Shown here one piece after another: positions 42,918-51,687 of a stretch of 64,000 nt of DNA. The DNA lies in the NCBI RefSeq assembly GCF_042678185.1, contig NZ_JBHUDQ010000005.1. One strand, written 5' to 3'. The notes beneath the pieces are model-generated. The model searched no databases. It was not told where the DNA came from and saw only the letters and a list, made by a program, of their open reading frames with translations. A program made the translations under genes and the position numbers. Source of the stretch: Ramlibacter ginsenosidimutans. Lineage in GTDB: Bacteria; Pseudomonadota; Gammaproteobacteria; Burkholderiales; Burkholderiaceae_C. Every line of letters starts with the position of its first letter. Position 1 is the stretch's first letter.

Positions 42918-44156
42918 ATGCGTCACCCCCTGCCGCGTCTCTTGTCGAGCATCGCGAGCGCCTGTCTCGCGACCCTCGTCCCCGCCGTCGCGTTCGCGGC
43001 CGACCCCATCAAGATCGGCGTCATCTCCGAAAGCCAGGCCGTCGCCGGCTCGTCCATCGCGCCGGCCGCGCAGCTGGCGGCCGAGGAGATCAACGCCAAG
43101 GGCGGCATCAACGGCCGCAAGATCGAGATCGTCGTGTACGACAACCACTCCTCTGCGGCCGAGTCGGTGCGAGCCTTCCAGCGCGCCGTCAACGAGGACA
43201 AGGTCAACGCGGTGATCACCAGCTACATCTCCGAGGTCGTGCTGGCGCTGGAGCCCTGGGCCGCTCGGCTGAAGACGGTGATGATCACCCCCGGCGCCGC
43301 CTCGGACGTGATCACGCAGAACATCGCCAAGGACTACGACCACCAGAAGTACACCTTCCACGGCTACCTCACCTCGAGTGCGCTGGCCGGGCTGGTGTGC
43401 GACGCGGCCAAGGACCTGCTGGTCACCCAGCACAAGATGAAGACGGCCGTCATCATGAGCGAGGACGCCGCCTGGACCACCCCGCTGGACGCCGGCTACG
43501 AGCAGTGCCTGCCGAAGGCCGGACTCAAGGTGCTCGACCACATCCGCTTCTCGCCCGATACCACCGACTTCACGCCGATCTTCAGCAAGGTCGAGGGCCA
43601 GAAGCCCGACGTCATCATCACCGGCATCTCGCACGTGGGCACGCAACCGACGGTGCAGTGGAAGAGCCAGCAGGTGCCGGTCGCGATGTTCGGCGTCGCC
43701 TCGCAGGCCACGAACTCGACGTTCTGGAAGGACACCAACGGCGCCACCGAAGGCGTGCTGTACCAGGCCGTGTCCGGACCGGGCGTCGCCGTCACGCCGA
43801 AGACGCTGCCCTTCGTCGACGCGTTCGTGAAGAAGTTCGGCAACAACCCCTCCTACGCGGGCTACACCTCCTACGACGACGTCTACATCATCGCGGACGC
43901 GATCCGCCGCGCCGGTTCCACGGACAGCGACAAGATCGTGGCGGCGATGGAGAAGACGGACTACGTCGGCACCATCGGCCGCGTGGCGTTCAAGCCCAAG
44001 GGCGACCCGAACGTGCACGGCCTGAAGACCGGCCCGGGCTTCATCACCGGCCTGATGCTGCAGTGGCAGGACGGCAAGCAGGTGAACGTCTGGCCCAAGA
44101 ACCTGGCCGCGGGCACGATGAAGTTCCCCGCGTTCGTCAAGTTGCCCGCCCAGTGA
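42918..44156 (+). CDS. Liv-type ABC transporter substrate-binding protein (cluster 2)
   Basis: A 412-residue periplasmic-binding protein (Peripla_BP_6) with a signal peptide cut near AFA-ADP and mature start IKIGVISESQAVAGSS. Residues 70-90 contain the VYDNHSSAAESVRAF strand-helix of the family. The ligand-contact residues differ from cluster 1, so another substrate is likely. AAGGAGGC precedes the ATG. The operon runs 42918-47501 and has a probable promoter in the 232-base gap upstream. Confidence 0.9.
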   Translation: MRHPLPRLLSSIASACLATLVPAVAFAADPIKIGVISESQAVAGSSIAPAAQLAAEEINAKGGINGRKIEIVVYDNHSSAAESVRAFQRAVNEDKVNAVITSYISEVVLALEPWAARLKTVMITPGAASDVITQNIAKDYDHQKYTFHGYLTSSALAGLVCDAAKDLLVTQHKMKTAVIMSEDAAWTTPLDAGYEQCLPKAGLKVLDHIRFSPDTTDFTPIFSKVEGQKPDVIITGISHVGTQPTVQWKSQQVPVAMFGVASQATNSTFWKDTNGATEGVLYQAVSGPGVAVTPKTLPFVDAFVKKFGNNPSYAGYTSYDDVYIIADAIRRAGSTDSDKIVAAMEKTDYVGTIGRVAFKPKGDPNVHGLKTGPGFITGLMLQWQDGKQVNVWPKNLAAGTMKFPAFVKLPAQ

Positions 44157-44225
44157 CGCCCGGCTGCCTCCTTCCCGCAGCCGCCACGCCGCCGGCGTCC
44201 CCCCGCTAGGACGCCGGCCGCCCCT

Positions 44226-45101
44226 ATGCTCTTCTGGCAGATCCTGATCGACGGCTTCGCCATCAGTTCCCTCTACGCGCTGGGCGCGACGGGCTTCACG
44301 CTCATCTTCGGCGTGTCGGGCGTGCTGAACCTTTCGCACGGCGCCATCATGGTCGCCGCGGCCGTCGCTTCGTGGGCGCTCGCCGGCCTGCTGCAGGCCA
44401 ACCCGTACACGTCGGCGCTCGGCGGCGTCGTCATCGGCGTGATCCTGACGATGCTGACCTACTTCATCACCGTCCGGCCCATCCAGCGCTCGAATCGCGT
44501 CGCCGAGTCGGAGAAGGAGATCTTCATCCTCACGGCCACGCTGCTGTGGGGCATCATCATTTCGGAGACGGTCTCCTACTTCTTCACCAACAACGCCAAG
44601 ACCGTGCTGCCCATCGTGGAAGGCGTGGTGACGGTGGTCGGCGTGCGCACGCCGACCAACGAGTACTTCACGGCGATCATCTGCTGGGTGGCGATCGCCG
44701 CGCTGTGGGTGCTGGTGAACAAGACGCGGCAGGGCAAGGCGGTGCTGGCGGCGTCGATGAACCCGCGCGGCGTCACGCTGCTGGGCATCGAGCTCACCCG
44801 CATCCACATCGCGGTCTGGTTGATCTACGGGCTGCTGGCCAGCATCGCCGGGATCCTGCTCGGCATGTTCCTGGGCGTGAGCTCGTACAGCGTGGGTCCG
44901 CTCACGGCGAGCGCGTTCTCCATCGTCGTGCTGGGCGGCCTGGGCAGCGTGACCGGCTCGCTGATCGCGGCTTACGTGGTCGGGTACCTGGAGACGGTCA
45001 CGGCCTACCTGGTTTCGCCGGCCTACCGCAGCATCCCGTCATTGCTGCTGCTGGTGCTGGTGATGTACCTGCGCCCGCAGGGCCTGTTCGGAAGGCGTTG
45101 A
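44226..45101 (+). CDS. LivH-type ABC permease (cluster 2)
   Basis: A 291-residue permease with about eight membrane helices, NLSHGAIMVAAA near residue 39 and a coupling loop KAVLAASMNPRGVTLLGIE near 172. The TGA overlaps the ATG of the next permease (TGATG). The 69 bases upstream have no clear ribosome-binding site stronger than GGACGCC, so translation may depend on the upstream cistron's mRNA. Confidence 0.88.
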   Translation: MLFWQILIDGFAISSLYALGATGFTLIFGVSGVLNLSHGAIMVAAAVASWALAGLLQANPYTSALGGVVIGVILTMLTYFITVRPIQRSNRVAESEKEIFILTATLLWGIIISETVSYFFTNNAKTVLPIVEGVVTVVGVRTPTNEYFTAIICWVAIAALWVLVNKTRQGKAVLAASMNPRGVTLLGIELTRIHIAVWLIYGLLASIAGILLGMFLGVSSYSVGPLTASAFSIVVLGGLGSVTGSLIAAYVVGYLETVTAYLVSPAYRSIPSLLLLVLVMYLRPQGLFGRR

Positions 45102-46039
45102 TGGCCAGACCTGCGTGGCTGAAATCCCGTCCGGTGCTCGCCGGGCTCGTGCTGCTGGTGCTCGGCGCATGCGTGCCGCTGTTCGGTTCCGGCTACGTGC
45201 TGGGGCTGCTCACCGTCGCCTTCTACACCGCGGTGTTCGCGATGGCGTGGGACCTGCTGTTCGGGTTCGCGGGCGAGGTGAACTTCGGTCCCACCTTCCT
45301 GATCGGCCTGGGCGCCTATACCGCCGGCATCATGGATGCGCGGCTGTCGCCGCAGGTGTCGCTCTGGCTGTGCGTGGTCGTGGGCGCCATCGCGGCGGTG
45401 ATCGGAGGCGTGCTGCTGGCGCTGCCGGCGCTGCGCGTGCGCGGCCCGTATTTCGGCCTGACCACGCTGGTGGCCGTGCTCATGCTGCAGAACATGGTGG
45501 TCGTGTTCGCGGGCCTCACCGGCGGCGAGATCGGCCTGTCGGTGCCCGACGTCATATCTCTGAGCGCCACCACCAACTACTGGATCGCCTTCGGCTTCAT
45601 GGCCGTGAGCGGGGCGATCCTCTACGGGCTGTCGCGCTCGCCCATCGGGCTGGTGCTGCAGGCGAGCGGGCAGGACCCGGTGCAGGCCGGCGCGCTCGGC
45701 TTCAACGTGACCAAGCACAAGCTCTTCGCCTTCATCGTCAGCGCGTTCTTCTCCGGACTCTCCGGTGCGCTGATGGTCTTCTACATGGGGACGGCCAGCG
45801 TCGGCACCTTCATCGACATCTCGGTGGGCGTGCAGATCATCGTCGCGGCCGTGCTGGGCGGACGCCGCACGGTGATCGGCGCGGCGATCGGCGCGGTGTT
45901 CCTGATCGGCATGGGCGAGGCCTTGCGCCCGCTCGGCGAACTCGCCACCTTGCTGGTGTCCGTCGTGGCGCTGGCCGTCGTGCTGTTCTTCCCGGACGGC
46001 ATCCTGGGCATGCTGCAGGGGAGGGCGGGGCGTGGCTGA
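45101..46039 (+). CDS. LivM-type ABC permease (cluster 2)
   Basis: The 312-residue protein has eight to nine membrane helices, NFGPTFLIGLGAYTAGIM near residue 64, and the coupling motif SPIGLVLQASGQDPVQAGALG near 178. It overlaps its upstream partner by one base and the fused ATPase by eight bases. Confidence 0.88.
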   Translation: MARPAWLKSRPVLAGLVLLVLGACVPLFGSGYVLGLLTVAFYTAVFAMAWDLLFGFAGEVNFGPTFLIGLGAYTAGIMDARLSPQVSLWLCVVVGAIAAVIGGVLLALPALRVRGPYFGLTTLVAVLMLQNMVVVFAGLTGGEIGLSVPDVISLSATTNYWIAFGFMAVSGAILYGLSRSPIGLVLQASGQDPVQAGALGFNVTKHKLFAFIVSAFFSGLSGALMVFYMGTASVGTFIDISVGVQIIVAAVLGGRRTVIGAAIGAVFLIGMGEALRPLGELATLLVSVVALAVVLFFPDGILGMLQGRAGRG

Positions 46040-47501
46040 AGCGCCGATGCTCGAAGTGACCCAGCTGACCAAGCGCTTCGGCGGCCTGGTCGCGGTCAAG
46101 GACCTGAGCTTCAGCATCCGCGGCGGCGAGATCCTCGGACTGATCGGGCCCAACGGCTCGGGCAAGTCCACGGCCATGCGCAGCGTGATGGGCGTCGACC
46201 CGCCGACCGCGGGCAGCGTGCGCTTCGAAGGCCGCGAGATCGCCGGCCTGCCCTCGCACAAGATCGCGCGCATCGGCGTGGGCCTGGTGTTCCAGCACTC
46301 GCGCCCGCTGAACCGGCAGACCGTGGTGGAGAACATCAAGGTCGCGCTGATCCCCGACCGCCTGAGCATGATCCTGCACAGCGCCGAGATCGACGAGAAG
46401 GCGCGCGCGATCGCCGTGCGCGTCGGCCTGGGCGACGTGCTCGATCGCAAGCCGCCGACGCTGGCCTTCGCCGACTTGCGCCGGCTGGAGCTCGCCAAGG
46501 CGATCGCGCAACATCCCAAGCTGCTGCTGGTGGACGAGCCCTTCGCTGGCCTGACGGCGTCGGAGGTGGGCGCCTTCTCGGACCTGATCTCGGCGTTCCG
46601 CGCCGAGGGCCGCGCCGTCCTGCTGGTGGACCACAACGTCAAGAGCGTCGCGGCCCTGGTCGATCGCGCAGTCGCCATGTACCTGGGCGAGAAGATCGCC
46701 GAGGGTACGGCGGCGGAGGTCATGCGCGACGAGACGGTGCGCCGCGTGTACCTGGGCGGCGCCCTCACGCGGGCGGAAGGCATGAACGGACGCGCGAGCG
46801 AGGGGCCGCCGCTGCTCGAGGTGCGCGACGTGGAGGTGCGCTACGGCAAGGCACTGGCCGTGCAGGGCGTGTCGCTGCACGTGCGCGAAGGCGAATTCGT
46901 GGCACTGGTCGGCCTCAACGGCGCCGGCAAGACGACGCTGTTCAACGCCGTATCGGGGCTCGTGCGCCACGCCGGCGAAGTGCGCTGGGCCGGCGCGCCG
47001 ATTGCGGGCCAGACCGCCGCCGCCATCGCCCGCTCCGGCATCGTGCAGTGTCCGGAGACGCGCGAACTGTTCGGTGACATGACCGTTCGCGAGAACCTGG
47101 ACCTGGGCGGGAACGCGCTGGAGCCGGACGAGCTGGAGCAACGGCGCGAGTGGCTGTTCGACCTGTTCCCGATCCTGCGTGATCGTGCCGGCCAGGTCTC
47201 GCGCACGCTGAGCGGCGGCGAACAGCAGATGCTCGCGATCGCGCGCGCCCTCATGATGAAGCCGCGCCTGCTGATCCTCGACGAGCCGACCCTGGGCCTC
47301 GCGCCCGTGATCCTGGAGACGCTGTCGAAGGCCTTGCACCGGCTGCGCAGCGACACCGGGCTGACGGTGCTGCTGGGCGAACAGAACGTCACCTTCGCGC
47401 TGCCCCACGCGGACCGGCTGTATGTCATGGACCACGGCAAGATCGCCTGGGAAGGCCTGCCCGAGCGCTTCGAGGACGAAGCGGCGGAAATGTACCTCTG
47501 A
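46032..47501 (+). CDS. Fused LivG-LivF ABC ATPase (cluster 2)
   Basis: A single 489-residue chain holds both ATPases of the transporter. Half 1 (1-250) is LivG-like: Walker A GPNGSGKST with K45, but the signature loop reads LAFADLRRLELAKAIA (144-159), lacking the Gly-rich ABC motif, while Walker B LLLVDEP (164-170) and H201 are intact. Half 2 (262-489) is LivF-like with Walker A GLNGAGKTT (K300), canonical LSGGEQQMLAIARAL and LLILDEP. Translation starts at a GTG. Fusion fixes the heterodimer; one composite ATP site is degenerate. Confidence 0.9.
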   Translation: MAEAPMLEVTQLTKRFGGLVAVKDLSFSIRGGEILGLIGPNGSGKSTAMRSVMGVDPPTAGSVRFEGREIAGLPSHKIARIGVGLVFQHSRPLNRQTVVENIKVALIPDRLSMILHSAEIDEKARAIAVRVGLGDVLDRKPPTLAFADLRRLELAKAIAQHPKLLLVDEPFAGLTASEVGAFSDLISAFRAEGRAVLLVDHNVKSVAALVDRAVAMYLGEKIAEGTAAEVMRDETVRRVYLGGALTRAEGMNGRASEGPPLLEVRDVEVRYGKALAVQGVSLHVREGEFVALVGLNGAGKTTLFNAVSGLVRHAGEVRWAGAPIAGQTAAAIARSGIVQCPETRELFGDMTVRENLDLGGNALEPDELEQRREWLFDLFPILRDRAGQVSRTLSGGEQQMLAIARALMMKPRLLILDEPTLGLAPVILETLSKALHRLRSDTGLTVLLGEQNVTFALPHADRLYVMDHGKIAWEGLPERFEDEAAEMYL

Positions 47502-47610
47502 GGCGGCGCCTCGGGCCAGCTGGTGGGAGCGCGCTGCGCGTGCCGGGTCTCGCCCGCGAGGGGACGGGCCGCTCACCAGCATCGGCGGTTTGAACGCCGC
47601 CTGTGACTGC

Positions 47611-48603
47611 TCAGTCCGCCTTTACGCCCGCCTGCTGCACGATCACTGCCCAGCGCTGGATGTCGTCGGCAAGGAAGCTGCGCAGGTCCTCGCCCGTGCC
47701 CAGCCAGGGGACGGACGCCGCGGACGCAAGCCTGGCGGAGTACTCCGGCGTCGCGGCCGCCTTGTTCACCGCGTCGTGCACCTTGGCCACGATGTCGGCG
47801 GGCGTGCCTGCTGGCGCGAACAGGCCCATCCACACGCGCGCCTCGAAGCCGGGAATCCCTTGCTCGATCACCGTCGGCACCTCGGGCATCGCCGGGTCGC
47901 GTGCCGTGCTGGTCACCGCGAACACGCGCACGCGGCCCGAGCGCGCCTGCGGCAGCAGGGAGCCGCCCGCATCGAACGCGAACGGGATCTGTCCGCCGAT
48001 GACGTCCTGCAGCACCATGGGCGAGCCGCGGTAGGGGACATGCGTCATCTGCATGCCCGTGGCGCGCTTGAGCATCTCCATGGCCAGGTGCTGCGTCGTG
48101 CCCGTGCCGCCGGAACCGTAGGAGACCGGGGCGGGCTGCGCCTTCACCCAGGCGACCATCTCCTTGACGTTGCGCACCGGCACGTCGTTGTTGCAGTAGA
48201 GGAAGAGCGCACCTTTCAGCACCGGCGCGATCGGCACGAAGTCCTTCAGCGGGTCGTAGGGCAGCTTGCCCTTGTACACGGACGGATTGATCGCCATCGG
48301 ACCGCCCGTGGACACGAGCAGGGTGTAGCCGTCGGGCGCGGCTGACTTCGCCAGGCTCCCCACGATGATGCCGTGCGCGCCGGGCTTGTTGTCGACCACC
48401 AGCGGCTGTCCGAGCGAGCGGGCCATGCCGTCCGTGAGGCCGCGGATCCAGCCGTCGGCCGTGTCGCCCGGCGGCGTCCCGATCAGCACGCGGATGGGAC
48501 GGCTGGGATACGCGGCGTCGGCGAGCACGAGGCCCGGCGTGACGGATGCGCTGGCGAGCGCGAGCGCGTCGCGCAGGAAAACGCGGCGGTCGGGGTGGTG
48601 CAT
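47611..48603 (-). CDS. Bug/TctC-family receptor of the AtuA-linked operon
   Basis: A 330-residue periplasmic receptor with a signal peptide carrying an arginine pair (DRRVFLRDALALA, cut near VLA-DAA) and Bug blocks IGTPPGDTADGWIR, VDNKPGAHG, PDGYTLL and VPYRGSPMVL. It is the last gene of a minus-strand operon after an AtuA/DUF1446 gene and a DUF4387 gene. The receptor probably collects the substrate handled by those proteins. ATG at 48603 follows ACAGGAGACAG. Confidence 0.9.
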   Translation of the reverse strand: MHHPDRRVFLRDALALASASVTPGLVLADAAYPSRPIRVLIGTPPGDTADGWIRGLTDGMARSLGQPLVVDNKPGAHGIIVGSLAKSAAPDGYTLLVSTGGPMAINPSVYKGKLPYDPLKDFVPIAPVLKGALFLYCNNDVPVRNVKEMVAWVKAQPAPVSYGSGGTGTTQHLAMEMLKRATGMQMTHVPYRGSPMVLQDVIGGQIPFAFDAGGSLLPQARSGRVRVFAVTSTARDPAMPEVPTVIEQGIPGFEARVWMGLFAPAGTPADIVAKVHDAVNKAAATPEYSARLASAASVPWLGTGEDLRSFLADDIQRWAVIVQQAGVKAD

Positions 48604-48628
48604 TTCTGTCTCCTGTGTTCTTGCGGGG

Positions 48629-48934
48629 TCAGAGATCGACGTCGAGCAGGCGAACGTACTGCTGCCCGCCATGCATGTCGCGCTCGATCGCGCCGCCCTG
48701 CGGACGCGCGCGCGGATAGGAAATCTTCACCACGCGCAGGTCGGGCAGGGCGAAGTACTTGACCAGGTCGGGCTCGACGCCGTACAGCCGTGCGATGGCG
48801 CCGGGCTGCAGCGCGGCCGCGCTCGCGTAGCGCTCGAAGCTCGCCGCATCGGCGAACCACAGGTCCAGCGTGATCCAGAACGGGCCTGCGTTCTTCGAAC
48901 GCACATGGCTGCACACCTCGCTGACTTTAGGCAT
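48629..48934 (-). CDS. DUF4387 protein
   Basis: The 101-residue protein matches DUF4387: SKNAGPFWITLDLWF near residues 13-27 and the C-terminal QQYVRLLDVDL. DUF4387 proteins almost always accompany or are fused to AtuA/DUF1446 proteins, as here, where its start overlaps the AtuA-family stop by eight bases. Role is unknown; it is probably a subunit or partner of the AtuA-family protein. Confidence 0.88.
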   Translation of the reverse strand: MPKVSEVCSHVRSKNAGPFWITLDLWFADAASFERYASAAALQPGAIARLYGVEPDLVKYFALPDLRVVKISYPRARPQGGAIERDMHGGQQYVRLLDVDL

Positions 48935-50315
48935 GGGCCACCTCCGCGACGTCGGCGAACCGCGTGCGGACCAGTTCCAGCGGGTGGTCCACGTGCACCA
49001 CGTGATTCAGCATGAACTCGCAGACGCGGCCGCGCTCGACCTCCGCCGGCGAGAACGGGAAGGCATAGCTCGGAAGCTCCATGCCGGGCCGCAGCGGCAG
49101 GTGGAAGAACCAGGGATTGCAGGTCTTGGCGATCTGCGTCGCGGCCTGCTGCGTTTCGGCGGTGGCGACGAACAGGAGTCCCACCTCGCGCGGCGGCGGT
49201 GCGCCCTCGGTCGGCGGCAAGCCGCTGACCGCATTGCTGCCGTAGGCGCGCAGCGAGATGTCGAACTCGCCGGCGCGCGGGCCCATGGTCTCGCGCACGC
49301 GCGTTGTCAGCACGTCGTGCATGTGGGCGATGAAGCGGTCGATGTCCGCGAGTACATCGCGGTCCTGGATGCCCACGAGCATGAGCGTCTGGTATCCGGT
49401 CCCGCGTGCCCCCTCCAGCTTCATGGTGTAGGGCTGCGGCAGGAATTTCGAGCCGGTCACGCGCACGATGCGCTCGTCGATCGGCACGTACTGCGCGGCG
49501 GTCACGTCGAGGATGCCGCCTGGCTCGTGCAGCAGGAAGGGATCGCTGTTCTCGTACAGCATGTGCGAGTAGACCGTCTCCACGGTGCACTGGTTGTGCG
49601 CGCCCAGGGGCTCCACGGTGAAGTGGTCGCTGCCCACGCGGATCATCACGCCGCCTTCGCGGGGACGCACGGTGCACAGCGAACCGCACTCGGCGATCTT
49701 GCCCGCGTGCCACGCGGGGCCGGGGGGCGCGCCGCGCATCAGCGGCACGGCGGCAAGTACCGCGGTGTCGGTGGTGCGGCCGCCCAGCACGATGTCCGCG
49801 CCCTCGCGCAGGGCGGCGATGTAGGGCTCGGGACCCATGAGCGCCACGATGCGGTCGCAAGCGGCAAAGCGCTGCGGGTCGCTGTCCGTCATGGGCGCGA
49901 GGGGCGAGATGCGACCGGCTTTCGCCCAGGCTTGCATGGTCTGCGGCGACTGCTCGGAGTAGAGCAGGGCGATGCGCGGGCGCAGGCCGTGTTCACGCGC
50001 AATCTCGAGCGCGATGTCGCGCGTCCAGTCCAGCGCCTCGTCGCAGCCGGAGGTGCCGCAGGATCCGATCAGCAGCGGAATGCCGGCCTTGGCCTGCGCA
50101 CGCATGAGGATGGACAGGTCGTGCTTGACCGAATCGCGCGAGTACTTCGCCTGGCCGGTCGCCAGGTAGGCGGGGCCGCTGTCGGTGGAACCGGCGTCGC
50201 AGGCGATGGCATGGGCCTCGGCCAGGCGGTCGAAGACGTCCGCCTCCTTGACGCCGATGCCCAGCGCACCGCAGGGAACGAGGACGTTGACGGTGCCGGG
50301 GGCAGATGGGGGCAT
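48927..50315 (-). CDS. AtuA/DUF1446-family protein
   Basis: The 462-residue protein belongs to the acyclic terpene utilisation AtuA family (DUF1446). Early blocks CGALGIGVKEADV (residues about 15-28), CDAGSTDSGPAYL near 39 and IGSCGTSGCDEAL near 82 are diagnostic, as is ADIVLGGRTTDTAV near 167. In Pseudomonas AtuA is needed for citronellol/geraniol growth but its reaction is not defined. I chose the ATG at 50315 over an upstream TTG because the operator at 50342-50357 lies between. It opens an operon with DUF4387 and a Bug receptor. Confidence 0.88.
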   Translation of the reverse strand: MPPSAPGTVNVLVPCGALGIGVKEADVFDRLAEAHAIACDAGSTDSGPAYLATGQAKYSRDSVKHDLSILMRAQAKAGIPLLIGSCGTSGCDEALDWTRDIALEIAREHGLRPRIALLYSEQSPQTMQAWAKAGRISPLAPMTDSDPQRFAACDRIVALMGPEPYIAALREGADIVLGGRTTDTAVLAAVPLMRGAPPGPAWHAGKIAECGSLCTVRPREGGVMIRVGSDHFTVEPLGAHNQCTVETVYSHMLYENSDPFLLHEPGGILDVTAAQYVPIDERIVRVTGSKFLPQPYTMKLEGARGTGYQTLMLVGIQDRDVLADIDRFIAHMHDVLTTRVRETMGPRAGEFDISLRAYGSNAVSGLPPTEGAPPPREVGLLFVATAETQQAATQIAKTCNPWFFHLPLRPGMELPSYAFPFSPAEVERGRVCEFMLNHVVHVDHPLELVRTRFADVAEVAHA

Positions 50316-50341
50316 GGACGGCTTTCCGTAGACAATGCGGC

Positions 50342-50357
50342 GGATTGTAGACAATCC
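50342..50357. promoter_or_regulatory. Probable GntR operator GGATTGT-AG-ACAATCC
   Basis: A perfect 7-bp inverted repeat with a two-base spacer lies between the divergent AtuA-family and GntR genes, 27 bases from the first start and 35 from the second. A second GTAGACAAT half-site is at 50328-50336. The location and shape fit an FCD GntR operator; binding is inferred. Confidence 0.6.
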
Positions 50358-50391
50358 GGAATCATCGTCAACCGCGTGCTAAAGTGCTCGC

Positions 50392-51069
50392 ATGACGACA
50401 GCCGAAGCCGCCGCTCCCGCGCGCGTGATGATCGACGACACGGTCGCGCGGCTGGAAGACCTCATCATGCGCGGCGAGCTGCCCCCGGGCGCACGGCTGC
50501 CCGAGCAGCAGCTGGCCGACACTCTCGGCGTGAGCCGAGGCCCGTTGCGCGAAGCGATCCGGACGCTGGAAGGGCGGCGCCTCGTGGAACGCACGCCGCA
50601 CGCGGGCGTGCGCGTGGTCCAGTTGTCGCTGGAAGACCTGGAACAGCTGCTGTCGATGCGCGAGGCCCTGGAAGGCATGGCCTGCCGGCAGGCAGCCGAA
50701 CACATGACCGCGCCGGAGATCCGCCAGCTGCGGGAGACGGCGACGCGCATCGAGCAGCTGCTGGAGCAGGGACCGCAATCCGTGTTTGCGAGCCAGGCCG
50801 ATACCGACTTTCACCGCCAGATCGCCATCGGCAGCCGCAACAAGTGGATCGCGCGCCAGCTGTGCGAAGACCTCTACTCGCTGCTGCGCCTGTACCGGCT
50901 CCACGCGGTGCGCCGCCCCGGCAGCACCGCGCGCGTCACGGCCAAGGAGCACCACGCCATCATCGACCGCATCCACGCCCGCGATGCGGACGGCGCCGAG
51001 CGCGTGATGCGCGAGCACGTGCGCCACAGCCGCGATCGCCTGCTGGCGCAGGTCCGCGCCGGCGGCTGA
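50392..51069 (+). CDS. GntR-family (FCD) regulator of the AtuA/DUF4387/Bug operon
   Basis: A 225-residue GntR protein: winged helix-turn-helix at about 15-80 (QQLADTLGVSRGPLREAIRTLEGRRLVERTPHAG) and an FCD domain with DTDFHRQIAIGSRN near 138 and EHHAIIDRIHARD near 190, which supply the metal-ligand His residues. It is divergent from the AtuA-family operon. Autoregulation through the operator just upstream is likely. Confidence 0.88.
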   Translation: MTTAEAAAPARVMIDDTVARLEDLIMRGELPPGARLPEQQLADTLGVSRGPLREAIRTLEGRRLVERTPHAGVRVVQLSLEDLEQLLSMREALEGMACRQAAEHMTAPEIRQLRETATRIEQLLEQGPQSVFASQADTDFHRQIAIGSRNKWIARQLCEDLYSLLRLYRLHAVRRPGSTARVTAKEHHAIIDRIHARDADGAERVMREHVRHSRDRLLAQVRAGG

Positions 51070-51117
51070 GCGGCTCAGCAGCTTCGCTTCACCCGCGCGA
51101 AACGCCGCACGGCCACA

Positions 51118-51687
51118 ATGGCTGTCATGCAAAGGCGACTCCTCCTCATGCTGATGGCCGCGCTGCCCGCTGCGCGCGTGCTGGCGCAGGACGAAGGACC
51201 CCGGCCGCGGCTGAAGATCTCGGCGGCACAACTCTACGAGGCGCTTTCCTCGCGCTTTCCCATGCGCTTCGGCCTGCCCGGCGTGCTCGAAGTGCAGGTG
51301 AGCGCGCCGCGCCTGGAACTGCTGCCGTCGCGCAACAAGCTCGGCGCCGGGCTGCGCGCGGACTGGAGCGACGCGCGGGGCCAGCCCTTGCCGGCGGGCG
51401 ACCTGGACCTGGTGTTCGCGTTGCGCTACGAGCCGGCCGACCAGACCTTGCGTGGCCATGACCCGGAGATCGTGGACCTGCGCTGGCCCGGCATGCCGCC
51501 GCAAACGCGCGAGACGGTGCGCGCGCTGCTGCCCAGCCTGGCGCAGAACCTGGGGGAGATCCTGCTGCACCGCTTCACGCCGCGCGAGCTCGCACTGGCG
51601 GACACCATGGGCTTCCAGCCGCAGGACTTCCGGGTCGAGGACGATGGCCTGCTGATCCTGTTCGGTCCGAAGCCGCCGCATTCCTGA
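51118..51687 (+). CDS. DUF1439 (YceB-like) exported protein
   Basis: A 189-residue protein with a signal peptide (cleavage near VLA-QDE; no lipobox Cys seen) followed by a tubular lipid-binding-like DUF1439 domain. YceB-type proteins are envelope proteins of unknown function. A second ATG at 51127 is equally possible. The stop overlaps the DUF898 gene start (TGATG). Confidence 0.75.
   Translation: MAVMQRRLLLMLMAALPAARVLAQDEGPRPRLKISAAQLYEALSSRFPMRFGLPGVLEVQVSAPRLELLPSRNKLGAGLRADWSDARGQPLPAGDLDLVFALRYEPADQTLRGHDPEIVDLRWPGMPPQTRETVRALLPSLAQNLGEILLHRFTPRELALADTMGFQPQDFRVEDDGLLILFGPKPPHS

Noticed and set aside
42090..44807. Minus-strand open frame of about 905 codons
   Set aside because: Antisense to the Liv-type binding protein and permease and overlapping the DUF4142 gene; low-complexity His/Arg/Ala-rich translation with no motif.
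48870..51461. Plus-strand open frame of about 863 codons
   Set aside because: Antisense to the AtuA-family gene and out of frame over the GntR gene; a GC-driven shadow.
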